Source of the DNA: Roseobacter sp. SK209-2-6
Lineage (GTDB): Bacteria > Pseudomonadota > Alphaproteobacteria > Rhodobacterales > Rhodobacteraceae
NCBI RefSeq assembly: GCF_000169455.1
Contig: NZ_AAYC01000011.1
Span: 108,501-172,500, forward strand
Reading direction: 5' to 3'
Length of the DNA stretch: 64,000 bases
The notes beneath the pieces were generated by a model that worked only from the letters and a program-made list of their open reading frames with translations, had not been told where the DNA came from and ran no database searches. Positions 1 through 10,872 of this stretch are shown here, piece after piece. Position 1 is the stretch's first letter, and each line of letters begins with the position of its first letter. Position numbers and translations under genes: made by a program.

Positions 1-2
1 GT

Positions 3-128
3 GACGGAACCAAAGAGCAATTCGAAGACCTGCATAAAAAGGCAATTGCTCACAGTCCAAATGCACAGACCATCATGAACCCGGTTCAGCTAAAGGGCGA
101 GGTTCTCAGCACTCCAATCTCCACCTGA
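3..128 (+). CDS. OsmC family protein, C-terminal fragment (5' end outside window)
   Basis: An open frame enters the window at base 3 and stops at TGA 126-128, giving 42 residues. It contains the stretch HSPNAQTIMNPVQLKGEV, which resembles the C-terminus of OsmC/YhfA-type proteins (thiol-dependent hydroperoxide detoxification), where an H-S-P-x-A/N-x-T motif precedes the last beta strand. The start and the catalytic cysteines lie upstream of the window. It ends 33 bases before aceE on the same strand, so co-transcription is possible. The family call rests on this short motif only. Confidence 0.55.
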   Translation, partial: DGTKEQFEDLHKKAIAHSPNAQTIMNPVQLKGEVLSTPIST

Positions 129-161
129 TCCCTTCTCAAAGACCAATCTCCGGAAGACCCC

Positions 162-2843
<2,682 letters not shown>

Positions 2844-2856
2844 GGGGGCAAAGATC

Positions 2857-4161
2857 ATGACAAATACAATTGAACTGCGTGTGCCCGATATTGGCGATTT
2901 CAACGATGTCCCGGTGATTGAAATTCCCATTTCGGTTGGTGATACAATTGCCGAAGATGACACGATCATGGTGCTGGAAAGCGATAAGGCGACGCTGGAT
3001 GTACCAGCGGAACAGGGTGGCAAGCTGATCGAGCTTTTGCTGGCAGAGGGGGACACAGTCTCAAAGGGGGATCTTGTCGCCCGGCTTGAGGTTACCAGTG
3101 ATGCCGCAGATGAAAGCGCAGCTGCTGCTCCTGCACCTGCAGTGGAGCCAGAAATTGGAGTACCCGCTGCTGAAACAAAAACAGCAGTTGCACCGGTAGC
3201 GCCTGCGGAACAACCAACTGTTCCAGTGGCCACTCCGCTGCCCGGGCCGACTGCGGACAATATGGTCTATGCTTCCCCGTCGATCCGAAAATTTGCCCGT
3301 GAACTAGGGGTCGATATCAGTCAGGTTTCCGGTAGCGGTGTCAAAGGGCGTGTGACTCGCGAAGATGTTGCAGGTTTTGTGAAGACGGCGCTTCAATCGC
3401 CAAAAACCGCACCCTCTGGCACCGGGCTTGGCCTGGAGCTGCCCGTCTGGCCGCAGGTGGATTTTGCCAAATTTGGTCCAACCTCCCGCCAGAAACTTTC
3501 ACGTATCGCCAAAATCTCGGGCCCTAGCCTTGCGCGCAATTCGGTCATCATCCCGCATGTGACCAACTTTGAAAGCGCCGACATCACGGATCTGGAAGCC
3601 TTCCGCAAACAGGTGAACAGCGAAGCGAAAGACGGGTCAAAAATGACCATTCTGGCGTTTGTTGTAAAAGCTGTGGTCGCCGCATTGAAACAACACCGGA
3701 CCTTCAACAGTTCGCTTGATGGCGATGAACTGGTGATGAAGGACTATTACCACATTGGTGTGGCCGCAGATACGCCAGATGGGTTGGTGGTTCCGGTAAT
3801 CAAGGACGCAGACCAGAAGAGTCTCTCTGAGATTTCCCGGGAAATGGCCTCCTTGGCGCAACAGGCGCGTGACAGAAAACTGAAATCTGCAGACATGCAG
3901 GGTGGGACGTTCACAATCTCTTCCCTCGGCGGAATTGGCGGCGATAATTTCACACCGATCATCAACGCGCCAGAGGTGGCTATTCTCGGCATGGTGCGCT
4001 CTTCGATCCAACCGGTTTGGGATGGCGATGCCTTTCAGCCACGGCTTATCCAACCCATGAGTTTGAGTTGGGATCACCGCGTTGTTGATGGTGTGGCCGC
4101 CGCACGCTTCCTGAAATCTGTGCAGGCAATCTTGCAGGATTTTAGGCGTATCAGCCTGTAA
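2857..4161 (+). CDS. aceF: Dihydrolipoamide acetyltransferase, pyruvate dehydrogenase E2
   Basis: 434 residues from ATG 2857, preceded by a GAGGGGG ribosome-binding site; the same frame is open further upstream inside aceE, but without an SD-like start. It moves the acetyl group from E1 to CoA and forms the core of the complex. Domains in order: one lipoyl domain (lysine in ESDKATLD, about residue 47), an Ala/Pro-rich linker, a peripheral-subunit-binding domain (SPSIRKFARELG, about 140-175), and the catalytic domain ending with DHRVVDG. A single lipoyl domain is at the low end for E2; the E3 encoded next carries another. Confidence 0.96.
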   Translation: MTNTIELRVPDIGDFNDVPVIEIPISVGDTIAEDDTIMVLESDKATLDVPAEQGGKLIELLLAEGDTVSKGDLVARLEVTSDAADESAAAAPAPAVEPEIGVPAAETKTAVAPVAPAEQPTVPVATPLPGPTADNMVYASPSIRKFARELGVDISQVSGSGVKGRVTREDVAGFVKTALQSPKTAPSGTGLGLELPVWPQVDFAKFGPTSRQKLSRIAKISGPSLARNSVIIPHVTNFESADITDLEAFRKQVNSEAKDGSKMTILAFVVKAVVAALKQHRTFNSSLDGDELVMKDYYHIGVAADTPDGLVVPVIKDADQKSLSEISREMASLAQQARDRKLKSADMQGGTFTISSLGGIGGDNFTPIINAPEVAILGMVRSSIQPVWDGDAFQPRLIQPMSLSWDHRVVDGVAAARFLKSVQAILQDFRRISL

Positions 4162-4173
4162 CGGAGACAGATC

Positions 4174-5871
4174 ATGACTATGAATGTGGAAATCCCCGAT
4201 ATTGGCGACTTTAGCGATGTGCCGGTGATCGAAATCAACGTGGCGGTGGGCGATACCGTTGCCATAGATGACCCGATTTTGCTGCTTGAAAGTGATAAGG
4301 CCACTTTAGATATACCAGCTCCATTTGCTGGGACCGTGTCCGAGATTCTGGTCGCAGAAGGTGACACTGTAAGCCAAGGCTCTCTTGTGATGCGGATTGA
4401 ACCGTCGCAAGGGGTAGCGCAGGAAGCGGCGCTCAGCTCGCAAAAACCTGCAGCAGCACCGGCACCAGTTGCAGACAACAGCGACCAGATGTTTGATACC
4501 GTTGTCATTGGCGCAGGCCCTGGCGGCTATAGCGCGGCCTTCCGTGCGGCAGACCTTGGGCAATCTGTAGCCCTAGTTGATAGTGGGGCAAACCTGGGCG
4601 GTGTTTGCCTGAATGTCGGCTGTATCCCATCCAAAGCACTGCTGCATGTTGCAAAAGTCATGGATGAGGCAGAGGATCTTGCCGCCCATGGCGTTGATTT
4701 TGGTACAGCACAGTTCGATCTGGAAAAGGTTCGTGCCCGAAAAGAGAGCATTGTGGCGCGTCTGACCGGCGGGCTGGACGGATTGGCGAAAAAGCGCAAA
4801 GTAACGGTGATCCAAGGCACTGGCCGGTTCTCCGGCTCGCATCAGCTGAGTGTCACAATACCCGATGGTGAGAAGACCATTGGCTTCAAGCATGCAATCA
4901 TTGCTGCGGGCTCCAGCCCCGTGCGTCTGCCATTCTTGCCTGAAGATCCCCGTGTCATCGACAGCACCGGTGCCCTAGCGCTGGAAGATATTCCTGCCCG
5001 AATGTTGGTTTTGGGTGGCGGAATTATCGGTATGGAACTGGGGCAGGTCTACCAGCGTTTTGGCGCAGAGGTCTCGGTGGTTGAAATGATGCCTCAGATC
5101 ATTCCTGGTGCGGACAAGGATATTGTCGCCCCATTGATGAAGCGCATCTCGACCAAGTTCAAAAACATCCACCTTACAACGCGTGTAACGGCAGTGGACG
5201 CGCAGGAGGAGGGGCTGCTGGTTACCTTCGAAAAAGGCGGCGACAGTTTCCAGGAGAGCTTTGACAAGATCCTTGTGGCTGTTGGGCGCAAACCCAATGG
5301 GACCAGATTGGCAGCTGAAGCGGCAGGCGTCGCTGTCGATGACCTTGGGTTCATTGCTGTTGATCGCCAGATGCGGAGCAATGTGCCGCATATCTTTGCT
5401 ATTGGCGATGTCGTCGGCCAACCAATGTTGGCACATAAGGCCGTACACGAAGGCCATGTCGCAGCAGAGGTCATCGCCGGGCAGAAGGCCGCGTTTGATG
5501 CGGCGGTGATCCCTTCAGTTGCCTACTGTGATCCGGAAATCGCCTGGGTCGGACTGACAGAGAGCGAAGCCAAAGTGCAGGGCATTGCCATCAAGAAAGC
5601 AGTCTTTCCCTGGATGGCTTCGGGGCGGTCCCTGTCCATGGGGCGCGACGAAGGGCTGACCAAACTGATCTTTGACCCCAGTAGCAAACGTGTGCTGGGA
5701 GCGGGTATCGTGGGGCAGGGCGCAGGGGATCTGATTGCCGAAGTTTCCCTTGCGATTGAAATGGGTGCGGACGCTGAGGACATCGCCCTGACGGTCCACC
5801 CACATCCAACGCTTTCAGAAACCATTGGGCTTTCTGCTGAGGTCTTTGAGGGCACCATTACGGATCTTTGA
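4174..5871 (+). CDS. lpdA: Dihydrolipoyl dehydrogenase (E3) with N-terminal lipoyl domain
   Basis: 565 residues, about 100 longer than a plain E3. Residues 1-80 form a lipoyl domain (ESDKATLDIP) nearly matching that of the upstream E2, followed by an Ala/Pro linker. Then comes the flavoprotein: FAD-binding VIGAGPGGYSAA, redox-active cysteines in GGVCLNVGCIPSK, an NAD-binding segment (LGGGIIGMELG) and the C-terminal HPHPT motif with the catalytic histidine. It reoxidises dihydrolipoamide and makes NADH. It lies 12 bases after aceF with a GGAG-type site. Lipoyl-E3 fusions of this kind are known in several proteobacteria. Confidence 0.96.
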   Translation: MTMNVEIPDIGDFSDVPVIEINVAVGDTVAIDDPILLLESDKATLDIPAPFAGTVSEILVAEGDTVSQGSLVMRIEPSQGVAQEAALSSQKPAAAPAPVADNSDQMFDTVVIGAGPGGYSAAFRAADLGQSVALVDSGANLGGVCLNVGCIPSKALLHVAKVMDEAEDLAAHGVDFGTAQFDLEKVRARKESIVARLTGGLDGLAKKRKVTVIQGTGRFSGSHQLSVTIPDGEKTIGFKHAIIAAGSSPVRLPFLPEDPRVIDSTGALALEDIPARMLVLGGGIIGMELGQVYQRFGAEVSVVEMMPQIIPGADKDIVAPLMKRISTKFKNIHLTTRVTAVDAQEEGLLVTFEKGGDSFQESFDKILVAVGRKPNGTRLAAEAAGVAVDDLGFIAVDRQMRSNVPHIFAIGDVVGQPMLAHKAVHEGHVAAEVIAGQKAAFDAAVIPSVAYCDPEIAWVGLTESEAKVQGIAIKKAVFPWMASGRSLSMGRDEGLTKLIFDPSSKRVLGAGIVGQGAGDLIAEVSLAIEMGADAEDIALTVHPHPTLSETIGLSAEVFEGTITDL

Positions 5872-6392
5872 TGCAATTAAAGGTGCCCGGGCTGAATGCA
5901 TGCTGCAAGCGGCTTTTTTACATAAATGAGTTGAGGGATTCATCTCGCGACTCCAGTATTCTAGCTTGAGCATATGAGCAGTTGGGCCCCTAGGAAGTAC
6001 AAGACGACGAACTGGTCGGCTTACAATGACAGCTTGCAGCGACTTGGGGCGCGATCAATCTGGTTTACCCCAGATGGTCTGAGTGCCGCCGCCGTGTCGA
6101 GATAAGAGGAAGGTTAGAAAACGTTCCGGGGATCGTTTTCTGACGTTTGGGTGCAATCTGTGAAGCGACAGGATCATGCCGCACGGCGGCAGACGTCCAC
6201 CGACAGATCGTATAGGTCCAAAACAGCATTGTCGTGCTAAACCGTTTCACAGGGCTTGGCATGTCCGTCACTGAGCCCGTAGGGCAAGCCTCTCAGGGGA
6301 AAAAGGGGAAGACCGCTTCACCCGATTTGTGCAACTAAACCGATAGTTGGCAAATGCCCTCAGGTGGCCATCTGGTAGTTTCGGTCCTTGAC
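5872..6392. other. Intergenic stretch with IS5-type remnant
   Basis: About 520 bases between lpd and a leftward regulator gene, with no intact gene. A weak hairpin with a T run (5902-5919) may end the pdh operon. The N-terminal coding part of a transposase is recognisable at 5974-6105. The rest (6106-6392) has stops in all frames and nothing I can identify. Confidence 0.6.
5974..6105 (+). pseudogene. IS5-family transposase, N-terminal fragment
   Basis: ATG 5974 opens a 43-codon frame ending at TAA 6103-6105. It contains RKYKTTNWSAYNDSLQRLG and then SIWFTPDG, the characteristic start of IS5-group transposases that begin with an arrangement like KYKTxNWxxYNxxLxxRG...IWF. No catalytic DDE part follows in any frame, so this is a decayed remnant. 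Terminal inverted repeats were not found. Confidence 0.65.
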
Positions 6393-7187
6393 CTACATAC
6401 TCAGCAAAAATGGGGTGAGCAGGGAAAACAGCTCCGCTTGAGAGGAAATCTCGCATTTGCGATAGAGCTGTTTGCGGATCACTTTGACGGTTTGTGGGCT
6501 GATACCCAAAAGCAGACCGATCGATACCGAGGAATGCCCCTGCAGGATCAGAAAGGCGATCTCGGATTGTCGTGGACTCAGCGCAATACCCTTGTCCTGC
6601 CTTACTCTTTCGCGAAGCAATTCAGCCACTTGCGGTTCACTCTGGGGTTCTGCGGAGCGCAGGTTTCCCCAGTGGCGTTTCGCCAAGGCCAGAACGATGG
6701 GCGCGCTGGTGCGGAGCTTTTCAAACATATGGGCGGAGAATTTTCGCCCGGAACTGGCATCCCGACCAACGCAGACCATAACCGAAACCCCGGGGGAGGG
6801 ACGTACGAAGTAGATCATCTCATCGATCAATGTGGTGCGCCGGTAATAGGTGGCGTAATACTCGTTTCGCTGAAATTGATCGGGCGCAATATCATAGAGC
6901 CGATACAGATCTTCATCGGCGCGATCCGCATGCAAGGCATAGGCCGGATCCAACAGATAGACCCCGCGCACATAGTCGCTGTCTAGCTTTTCGAAAACCC
7001 TTCGATCCCTGGCCCGCGAGTAGAACACCTCTGGCCTACGATCATCAAAGAAAGCGATCATCGTCACGTTGTCGATCTTGTAGCTCACCCCCAGCCAGGT
7101 ATCCAAACTGGCCTCAAAAGCAGGTGTTCCCACATTTGTGATCGTCTGGGCCAAGGCCTGTGCTTTCTCTGTACCTAGCTGCTCCAC
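6393..7187 (-). CDS. LuxR-type transcriptional regulator
   Basis: 264 residues from GTG 7187. The C-terminal 65 residues form a LuxR/GerE helix-turn-helix (LSPRQSEIAFLILQGHSS, then ISPQTVKVIRKQLYRK). The N-terminal part is an uncharacterised sensor-like region. An ATG at 7220 and a TTG at 7283 are in frame. The segment they would add is encoded by a C-tract direct repeat that looks like an operator rather than coding sequence, so the GTG is preferred, though its ribosome-binding site is weak. The gene is divergent from the aminotransferase of the amine locus and is the likely regulator of that cluster. Confidence 0.8.
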   Translation of the reverse strand: MEQLGTEKAQALAQTITNVGTPAFEASLDTWLGVSYKIDNVTMIAFFDDRRPEVFYSRARDRRVFEKLDSDYVRGVYLLDPAYALHADRADEDLYRLYDIAPDQFQRNEYYATYYRRTTLIDEMIYFVRPSPGVSVMVCVGRDASSGRKFSAHMFEKLRTSAPIVLALAKRHWGNLRSAEPQSEPQVAELLRERVRQDKGIALSPRQSEIAFLILQGHSSVSIGLLLGISPQTVKVIRKQLYRKCEISSQAELFSLLTPFLLSM

Positions 7188-7190
7188 CTC

Positions 7191-7218
7191 TATACCCCCC
7201 CAGAGGTATATACCCCCC
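7191..7218. promoter_or_regulatory. C-tract direct repeat, candidate LuxR-type operator
   Basis: TATACCCCCC occurs twice, at 7191-7200 and 7209-7218, 18 bases apart (just under two helical turns), separated by a CAGAGG core. It lies directly before the chosen start of the LuxR-type gene and in the divergent region shared with the aminotransferase. A related arrangement lies upstream of the aldehyde dehydrogenase (16561-16590). Operator function is inferred. Confidence 0.4.
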
Positions 7219-7230
7219 ATTGTCGCAATA

Positions 7231-7259
7231 ATACCATTGGTGCCCAATATGGTTGGTAT
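7231..7259. promoter_or_regulatory. Nested inverted repeat in the divergent regulator/aminotransferase region
   Basis: ATACCA (7231-7236) and TGGTAT (7254-7259) form the outer arms, and ATTGG/CCAAT (7235-7247) is nested inside. It lies about 85 bases before the aminotransferase start, a plausible place for a regulator or RNA polymerase contact. Function is inferred from position only. Confidence 0.3.
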
Positions 7260-7343
7260 AAAACTGCAGCTCACACATGACAAGCCGCCGACCGAACCTC
7301 TGTTACCGCCCCGCTTGGCGGGCTACTGCGAGAAGGCTTCAAT

Positions 7344-8696
7344 ATGGCAAAAGATACCCATGATATTCTCTTGCAGGATGACCATCTGATCCAGTCCTTT
7401 GCCGATCTGAACGGGTTGAAGGCGCAGGGGGCACGCACGGTGATCAGCAAGGCCAAGGGGGCCTATGTCTACGACAATGCGGGAACGGAGTTGATCGACG
7501 GTATCGGCGGGCTTTGGTGTGTCAACATCGGTCACGGCCATCCAGAGATGATCGCGGCTATTACTGAACAGCTGCAAACACTGGACTATTATTCGACCTT
7601 CTACAATTTTACCCATCCCACCGCTGCGGCTCTGGCAGCCAAGGTGGTTGAACTGGCGCCCGGCCATCTGAATGCGGTGCATTTTGGCAATTCAGGGTCC
7701 GTTGCTAACGACAGCGCGATCCGGATGCTGCATCACTACAATATCCGCAAAGGCCGCCCGGAAAAGAAGATGGTGCTGTCGCGCCAAGGCGCCTATCACG
7801 GCTCCACCCATCTGGCGATGGCGATGACCACGCCGCTTTATTCCGAAGGTTGGCACTGCGCGCGCGAACTGGTTCATCACTTGCATTCACCGCATTTCTG
7901 GCGCGAAGGGGCAGGGGCCTCGGAAGCGGAGTTCCTCGATGCCTTGATGGAGGATCTGAGCGGCAGTATCGAGCGTATCGGGGCCGAAAACATCTGCGCC
8001 TTCATTGCTGAGCCCATCCAGGGTGCTGGCGGTGTTGTCACCGCGCCCGCAGGCTATCACAAGCGCGCCTGGGAGATCTGCCAGGCCAACGATATCAAAT
8101 ACATCGCTGACGAAGTGGTCACCGCCTTTGGCCGGTTGGGGCATTTCTTTGCCTCTGAGGATGTCTTTGGCATGGTGCCGGATATCATCACCACCGCCAA
8201 GGGGCTCACCTCGGGCTATCAGCCGCTCTCGGCCACTATTGTCTCGGACGAGATCCATGATGTGGTCTCGGGGCCGGACGGCATGTTTCTGCATGGCATG
8301 ACCTATTCCGGTCACCCAGCCGCCACCGCTGCGGGTCTGGCCAATATCGCGATCATGGAACGCGAAGAGATCCCGCAGCGCGTCCGCACTACCGGCGGTT
8401 ATTTTGAAGAGAAGCTGCGCGGGTTGTCTGACATTGAAATCGTCGGAGAAGTGCGCGGCAGTCATTTCATGATGGGCATCGAATTCACCCGCGACCGCGC
8501 CAGCAAAGAGAGTTTTGATGCAGATCTCCAGGTCGGCCTCAGGGTCGCCCAGGCCTGTCAGCGGCGTGGTTTGATCGCGCGTCCGCTGGGCAATGTGCTG
8601 ATCCTGTCGCCAACTCTGATCATGGATCACGCGATGATCGACCGGGTCGAAGCGATCCTGCGAGAGGCCATTCTCGAAGTTGCCGCCGGTCTGTGA
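7344..8696 (+). CDS. Class III pyridoxal-phosphate aminotransferase (omega-amine type)
   Basis: 450 residues, typical of the class III omega-amino acid/diamine:pyruvate group (SpuC, beta-alanine transaminases). It moves a terminal amino group to an oxo-acid, usually pyruvate, giving an aldehyde. The pyridoxal lysine is Lys286 in TTAKGLTSGYQPLSA. Other family marks are GIGGLWCVNIGHGHPE near the N-terminus, HFGNSGSVANDSA in the cofactor phosphate site, and AFIAEPIQGAGG. The flavoprotein follows 51 bases downstream. With the Pot-type transporter and the aldehyde dehydrogenase it points to a diamine or polyamine-like substrate; the exact substrate cannot be read. Confidence 0.9.
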   Translation: MAKDTHDILLQDDHLIQSFADLNGLKAQGARTVISKAKGAYVYDNAGTELIDGIGGLWCVNIGHGHPEMIAAITEQLQTLDYYSTFYNFTHPTAAALAAKVVELAPGHLNAVHFGNSGSVANDSAIRMLHHYNIRKGRPEKKMVLSRQGAYHGSTHLAMAMTTPLYSEGWHCARELVHHLHSPHFWREGAGASEAEFLDALMEDLSGSIERIGAENICAFIAEPIQGAGGVVTAPAGYHKRAWEICQANDIKYIADEVVTAFGRLGHFFASEDVFGMVPDIITTAKGLTSGYQPLSATIVSDEIHDVVSGPDGMFLHGMTYSGHPAATAAGLANIAIMEREEIPQRVRTTGGYFEEKLRGLSDIEIVGEVRGSHFMMGIEFTRDRASKESFDADLQVGLRVAQACQRRGLIARPLGNVLILSPTLIMDHAMIDRVEAILREAILEVAAGL

Positions 8697-8747
8697 CCCG
8701 CCCCCTGTATCCGCTGCCCAGCACATCAAATTCCAAAGGAGCGAGCC

Positions 8748-10817
8748 TTGCGCGAGCCACGCTACGATATCCTCTTTGAGCCGATCCAGATCGGCCCCCA
8801 CACGGCCAAGAACCGCTTCTATCAGGTGCCGCACTGCAATGGCGGCGGCTATCGCGACCCTTCGGCGGCAGCAGCCATGCGTGGCATCAAGGCCGAAGGC
8901 GGCTGGGGGGTGATCTTTACCGAACAATGCGAGATGCATCATACCTCGGAAATCACTCCGTTCATCGAGCTGCGCCTTTGGGAAGACAAGGACATCCCGC
9001 AACTGCGCCGGATGTCGGAAAAGATGAAAACCCATGGCGCCCTGGCGGGTATTCAGTTGGCCTATTCCGGTATCAACGGGCCGAACCTCTATACCAAAGA
9101 AGTGCCGCTTGCGCCTTCGGCCCTGCCGATACGCACCTTCACCAATGATCCGGTGCAGGCGCGCGCGTTGTCCAAGAGTGAGATCAAGGATCTGCGCCGC
9201 TGGTTCGTGAATGCCGCCAAACGCTCCAAGGAAGCGGGCTTTGATCTGATCAACCTCTATGGGGCGCATGGGTTTGGCATCTTCCAACACTTCCTCAGCC
9301 GTGCCACCAATCACCGTACAGACGAATATGGCGGCAGCTTGGAAAACCGCTCGCGTTTTGCCAATGAGGTGATCGCCGATATCCGCGATGCGGTGGGCGA
9401 CAAGATCGCCATCGCCCTGCGGGTTTCACTGGATGAGAGCATCGGCGATCTTGGCTTCTCTAACCAGGAAGTGCGGGAATTCGTCGAGATGAACCGCAAC
9501 CTGCCCGATATCTGGGATCTGGCGCAGGGCGCCTGGGAGGATTGCTCCGGGCCGTCGCGTTTTACCGAAGAAGCAGCGCAGGAACAGCTGGTGCGGGGCA
9601 TTCATGACCTCACCGACAAGCCCATTGTTGGGGTAGGGCGCTTCACCTCGCCAGATGTCATGGCGCGGATGATCAAATCCGGCACCCTGGATATGATCGG
9701 CTGCGCCCGGCCCTCGATTGCCGATCCCTTTATCCCTCGCAAGATCGAGGAAGGCCGGGTGGAAGACATTCGCGAGTGCATTGGCTGCAATATCTGCATC
9801 ACCGGCGACATGACCATGTCGATCAGCCGCTGCACCCAGAATCCCACCTTTATGGAGGAATGGCGCAAGGGCTGGCATCCCGAAATCATGAACAAAAAGG
9901 GCGACAGCTCCAATATTCTGGTGGTGGGGTCAGGCCCCGCCGGGCTCGAGGCCGCCTGGGCGCTGAGCCGCCGCGGCTATGATGTTGCCATCGCTGAGGC
10001 CAAGACGGAAATCGGCGGGCGTGTCACGCAAGAACGCACACTTCCGGGCCTGTCAGCCTGGGGCCGCGTCGTGGACTACCGTGAATACCAACTGCAGCAA
10101 CGAGCCAATGTCGATATCTACCTCGACAGCGCGCTGGATGCCGAAAGTATCCTGGAATTCGGTTTTGAAAACATCGCCATAGCCACCGGCGCCACCTGGC
10201 GTCGCGACGGGGTCAGCCGCCAGCATGTGGTGCCGATGCCCATCGACACTGGCGCAAAGATCTATACGCCTGATGATCTGATGGCAGGCCGAGTGCCGGT
10301 GGGCTCTGTGGTGATCTATGATGATGATCACTACTACATGGGTGGGGTTCTGGCAGAGCTGCTGGTCAAGGCGGGCGCCAAGGTGACCCTCATCACCCCT
10401 GCGGCCTATGTGTCCGACTGGACCAACAATACGCTGGAACAGGCCACCATTCACGCGCGCCTTGCTGAGATGGGCGTTGAGATCGTGCTCAACCGGGGGG
10501 TCACCCGGATTGCCGCTGATCATGTTGAAAGCAACTGCACCTATACCGGGGCGACCCAGCCCTATGCAGCAGATGCGGTGGTCATGGTGGCCTCGCGCAT
10601 TGGCAATGACAGCGTCTTCAGCGCGCTAAAAGCGCGCGCGGCTGAATGGGCGGATGCGGGCATCAAATCCGTCAAGATCTTTGGCGATGCAGAGGCCGCA
10701 GGCCCCATCGCCTGGGCCACCTATGCAGGCCATCGCTACGCACGCGAGCTGGACGGGGATGACATTGGTGATGCTCTGCCCTTCCGCCGCGAAATCACAG
10801 AATTGGCGGCGGAATGA
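8748..10817 (+). CDS. Trimethylamine/dimethylamine dehydrogenase-like FMN, 4Fe-4S flavoprotein
   Basis: 689 residues from TTG 8748 after an AAAGGAG site. It aligns end to end with trimethylamine dehydrogenase: an N-terminal FMN TIM barrel, a 4Fe-4S site with Cys344, 347, 350 and 362 (CIGCNIC...RCTQN), then an ADP/FAD-type domain (VVGSGPAGLEAAWAL). Cys30 in RFYQVPHC matches the cysteine that covalently holds FMN, and the catalytic YGAH motif is kept. The substrate pocket differs: Gln60 for Tyr (as I recall for dimethylamine dehydrogenase), Glu74 for Ser, Ala105 for Trp, and Asp354 where the enzyme has a bowl tryptophan. Oxidation of an amine is certain only at family level; a larger, multiply charged amine is my inference. 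Confidence 0.88.
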   Translation: MREPRYDILFEPIQIGPHTAKNRFYQVPHCNGGGYRDPSAAAAMRGIKAEGGWGVIFTEQCEMHHTSEITPFIELRLWEDKDIPQLRRMSEKMKTHGALAGIQLAYSGINGPNLYTKEVPLAPSALPIRTFTNDPVQARALSKSEIKDLRRWFVNAAKRSKEAGFDLINLYGAHGFGIFQHFLSRATNHRTDEYGGSLENRSRFANEVIADIRDAVGDKIAIALRVSLDESIGDLGFSNQEVREFVEMNRNLPDIWDLAQGAWEDCSGPSRFTEEAAQEQLVRGIHDLTDKPIVGVGRFTSPDVMARMIKSGTLDMIGCARPSIADPFIPRKIEEGRVEDIRECIGCNICITGDMTMSISRCTQNPTFMEEWRKGWHPEIMNKKGDSSNILVVGSGPAGLEAAWALSRRGYDVAIAEAKTEIGGRVTQERTLPGLSAWGRVVDYREYQLQQRANVDIYLDSALDAESILEFGFENIAIATGATWRRDGVSRQHVVPMPIDTGAKIYTPDDLMAGRVPVGSVVIYDDDHYYMGGVLAELLVKAGAKVTLITPAAYVSDWTNNTLEQATIHARLAEMGVEIVLNRGVTRIAADHVESNCTYTGATQPYAADAVVMVASRIGNDSVFSALKARAAEWADAGIKSVKIFGDAEAAGPIAWATYAGHRYARELDGDDIGDALPFRREITELAAE

Positions 10818-10872
10818 TGCGGATCAGCAAGAAACAGGGTGAAAACCAGGACTTCGCAACAGGGAGGCGCAC

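Noticed and set aside
6354..6986. Plus-strand frame of 210 codons
   Set aside because: Antisense to the LuxR-type regulator with its recognisable helix-turn-helix.
7887..9314. Long minus-strand open frame (475 codons)
   Set aside because: It is antisense to the aminotransferase and flavoprotein genes, both of which have clear catalytic motifs; the frame shows no domain and follows from high-GC codon bias.
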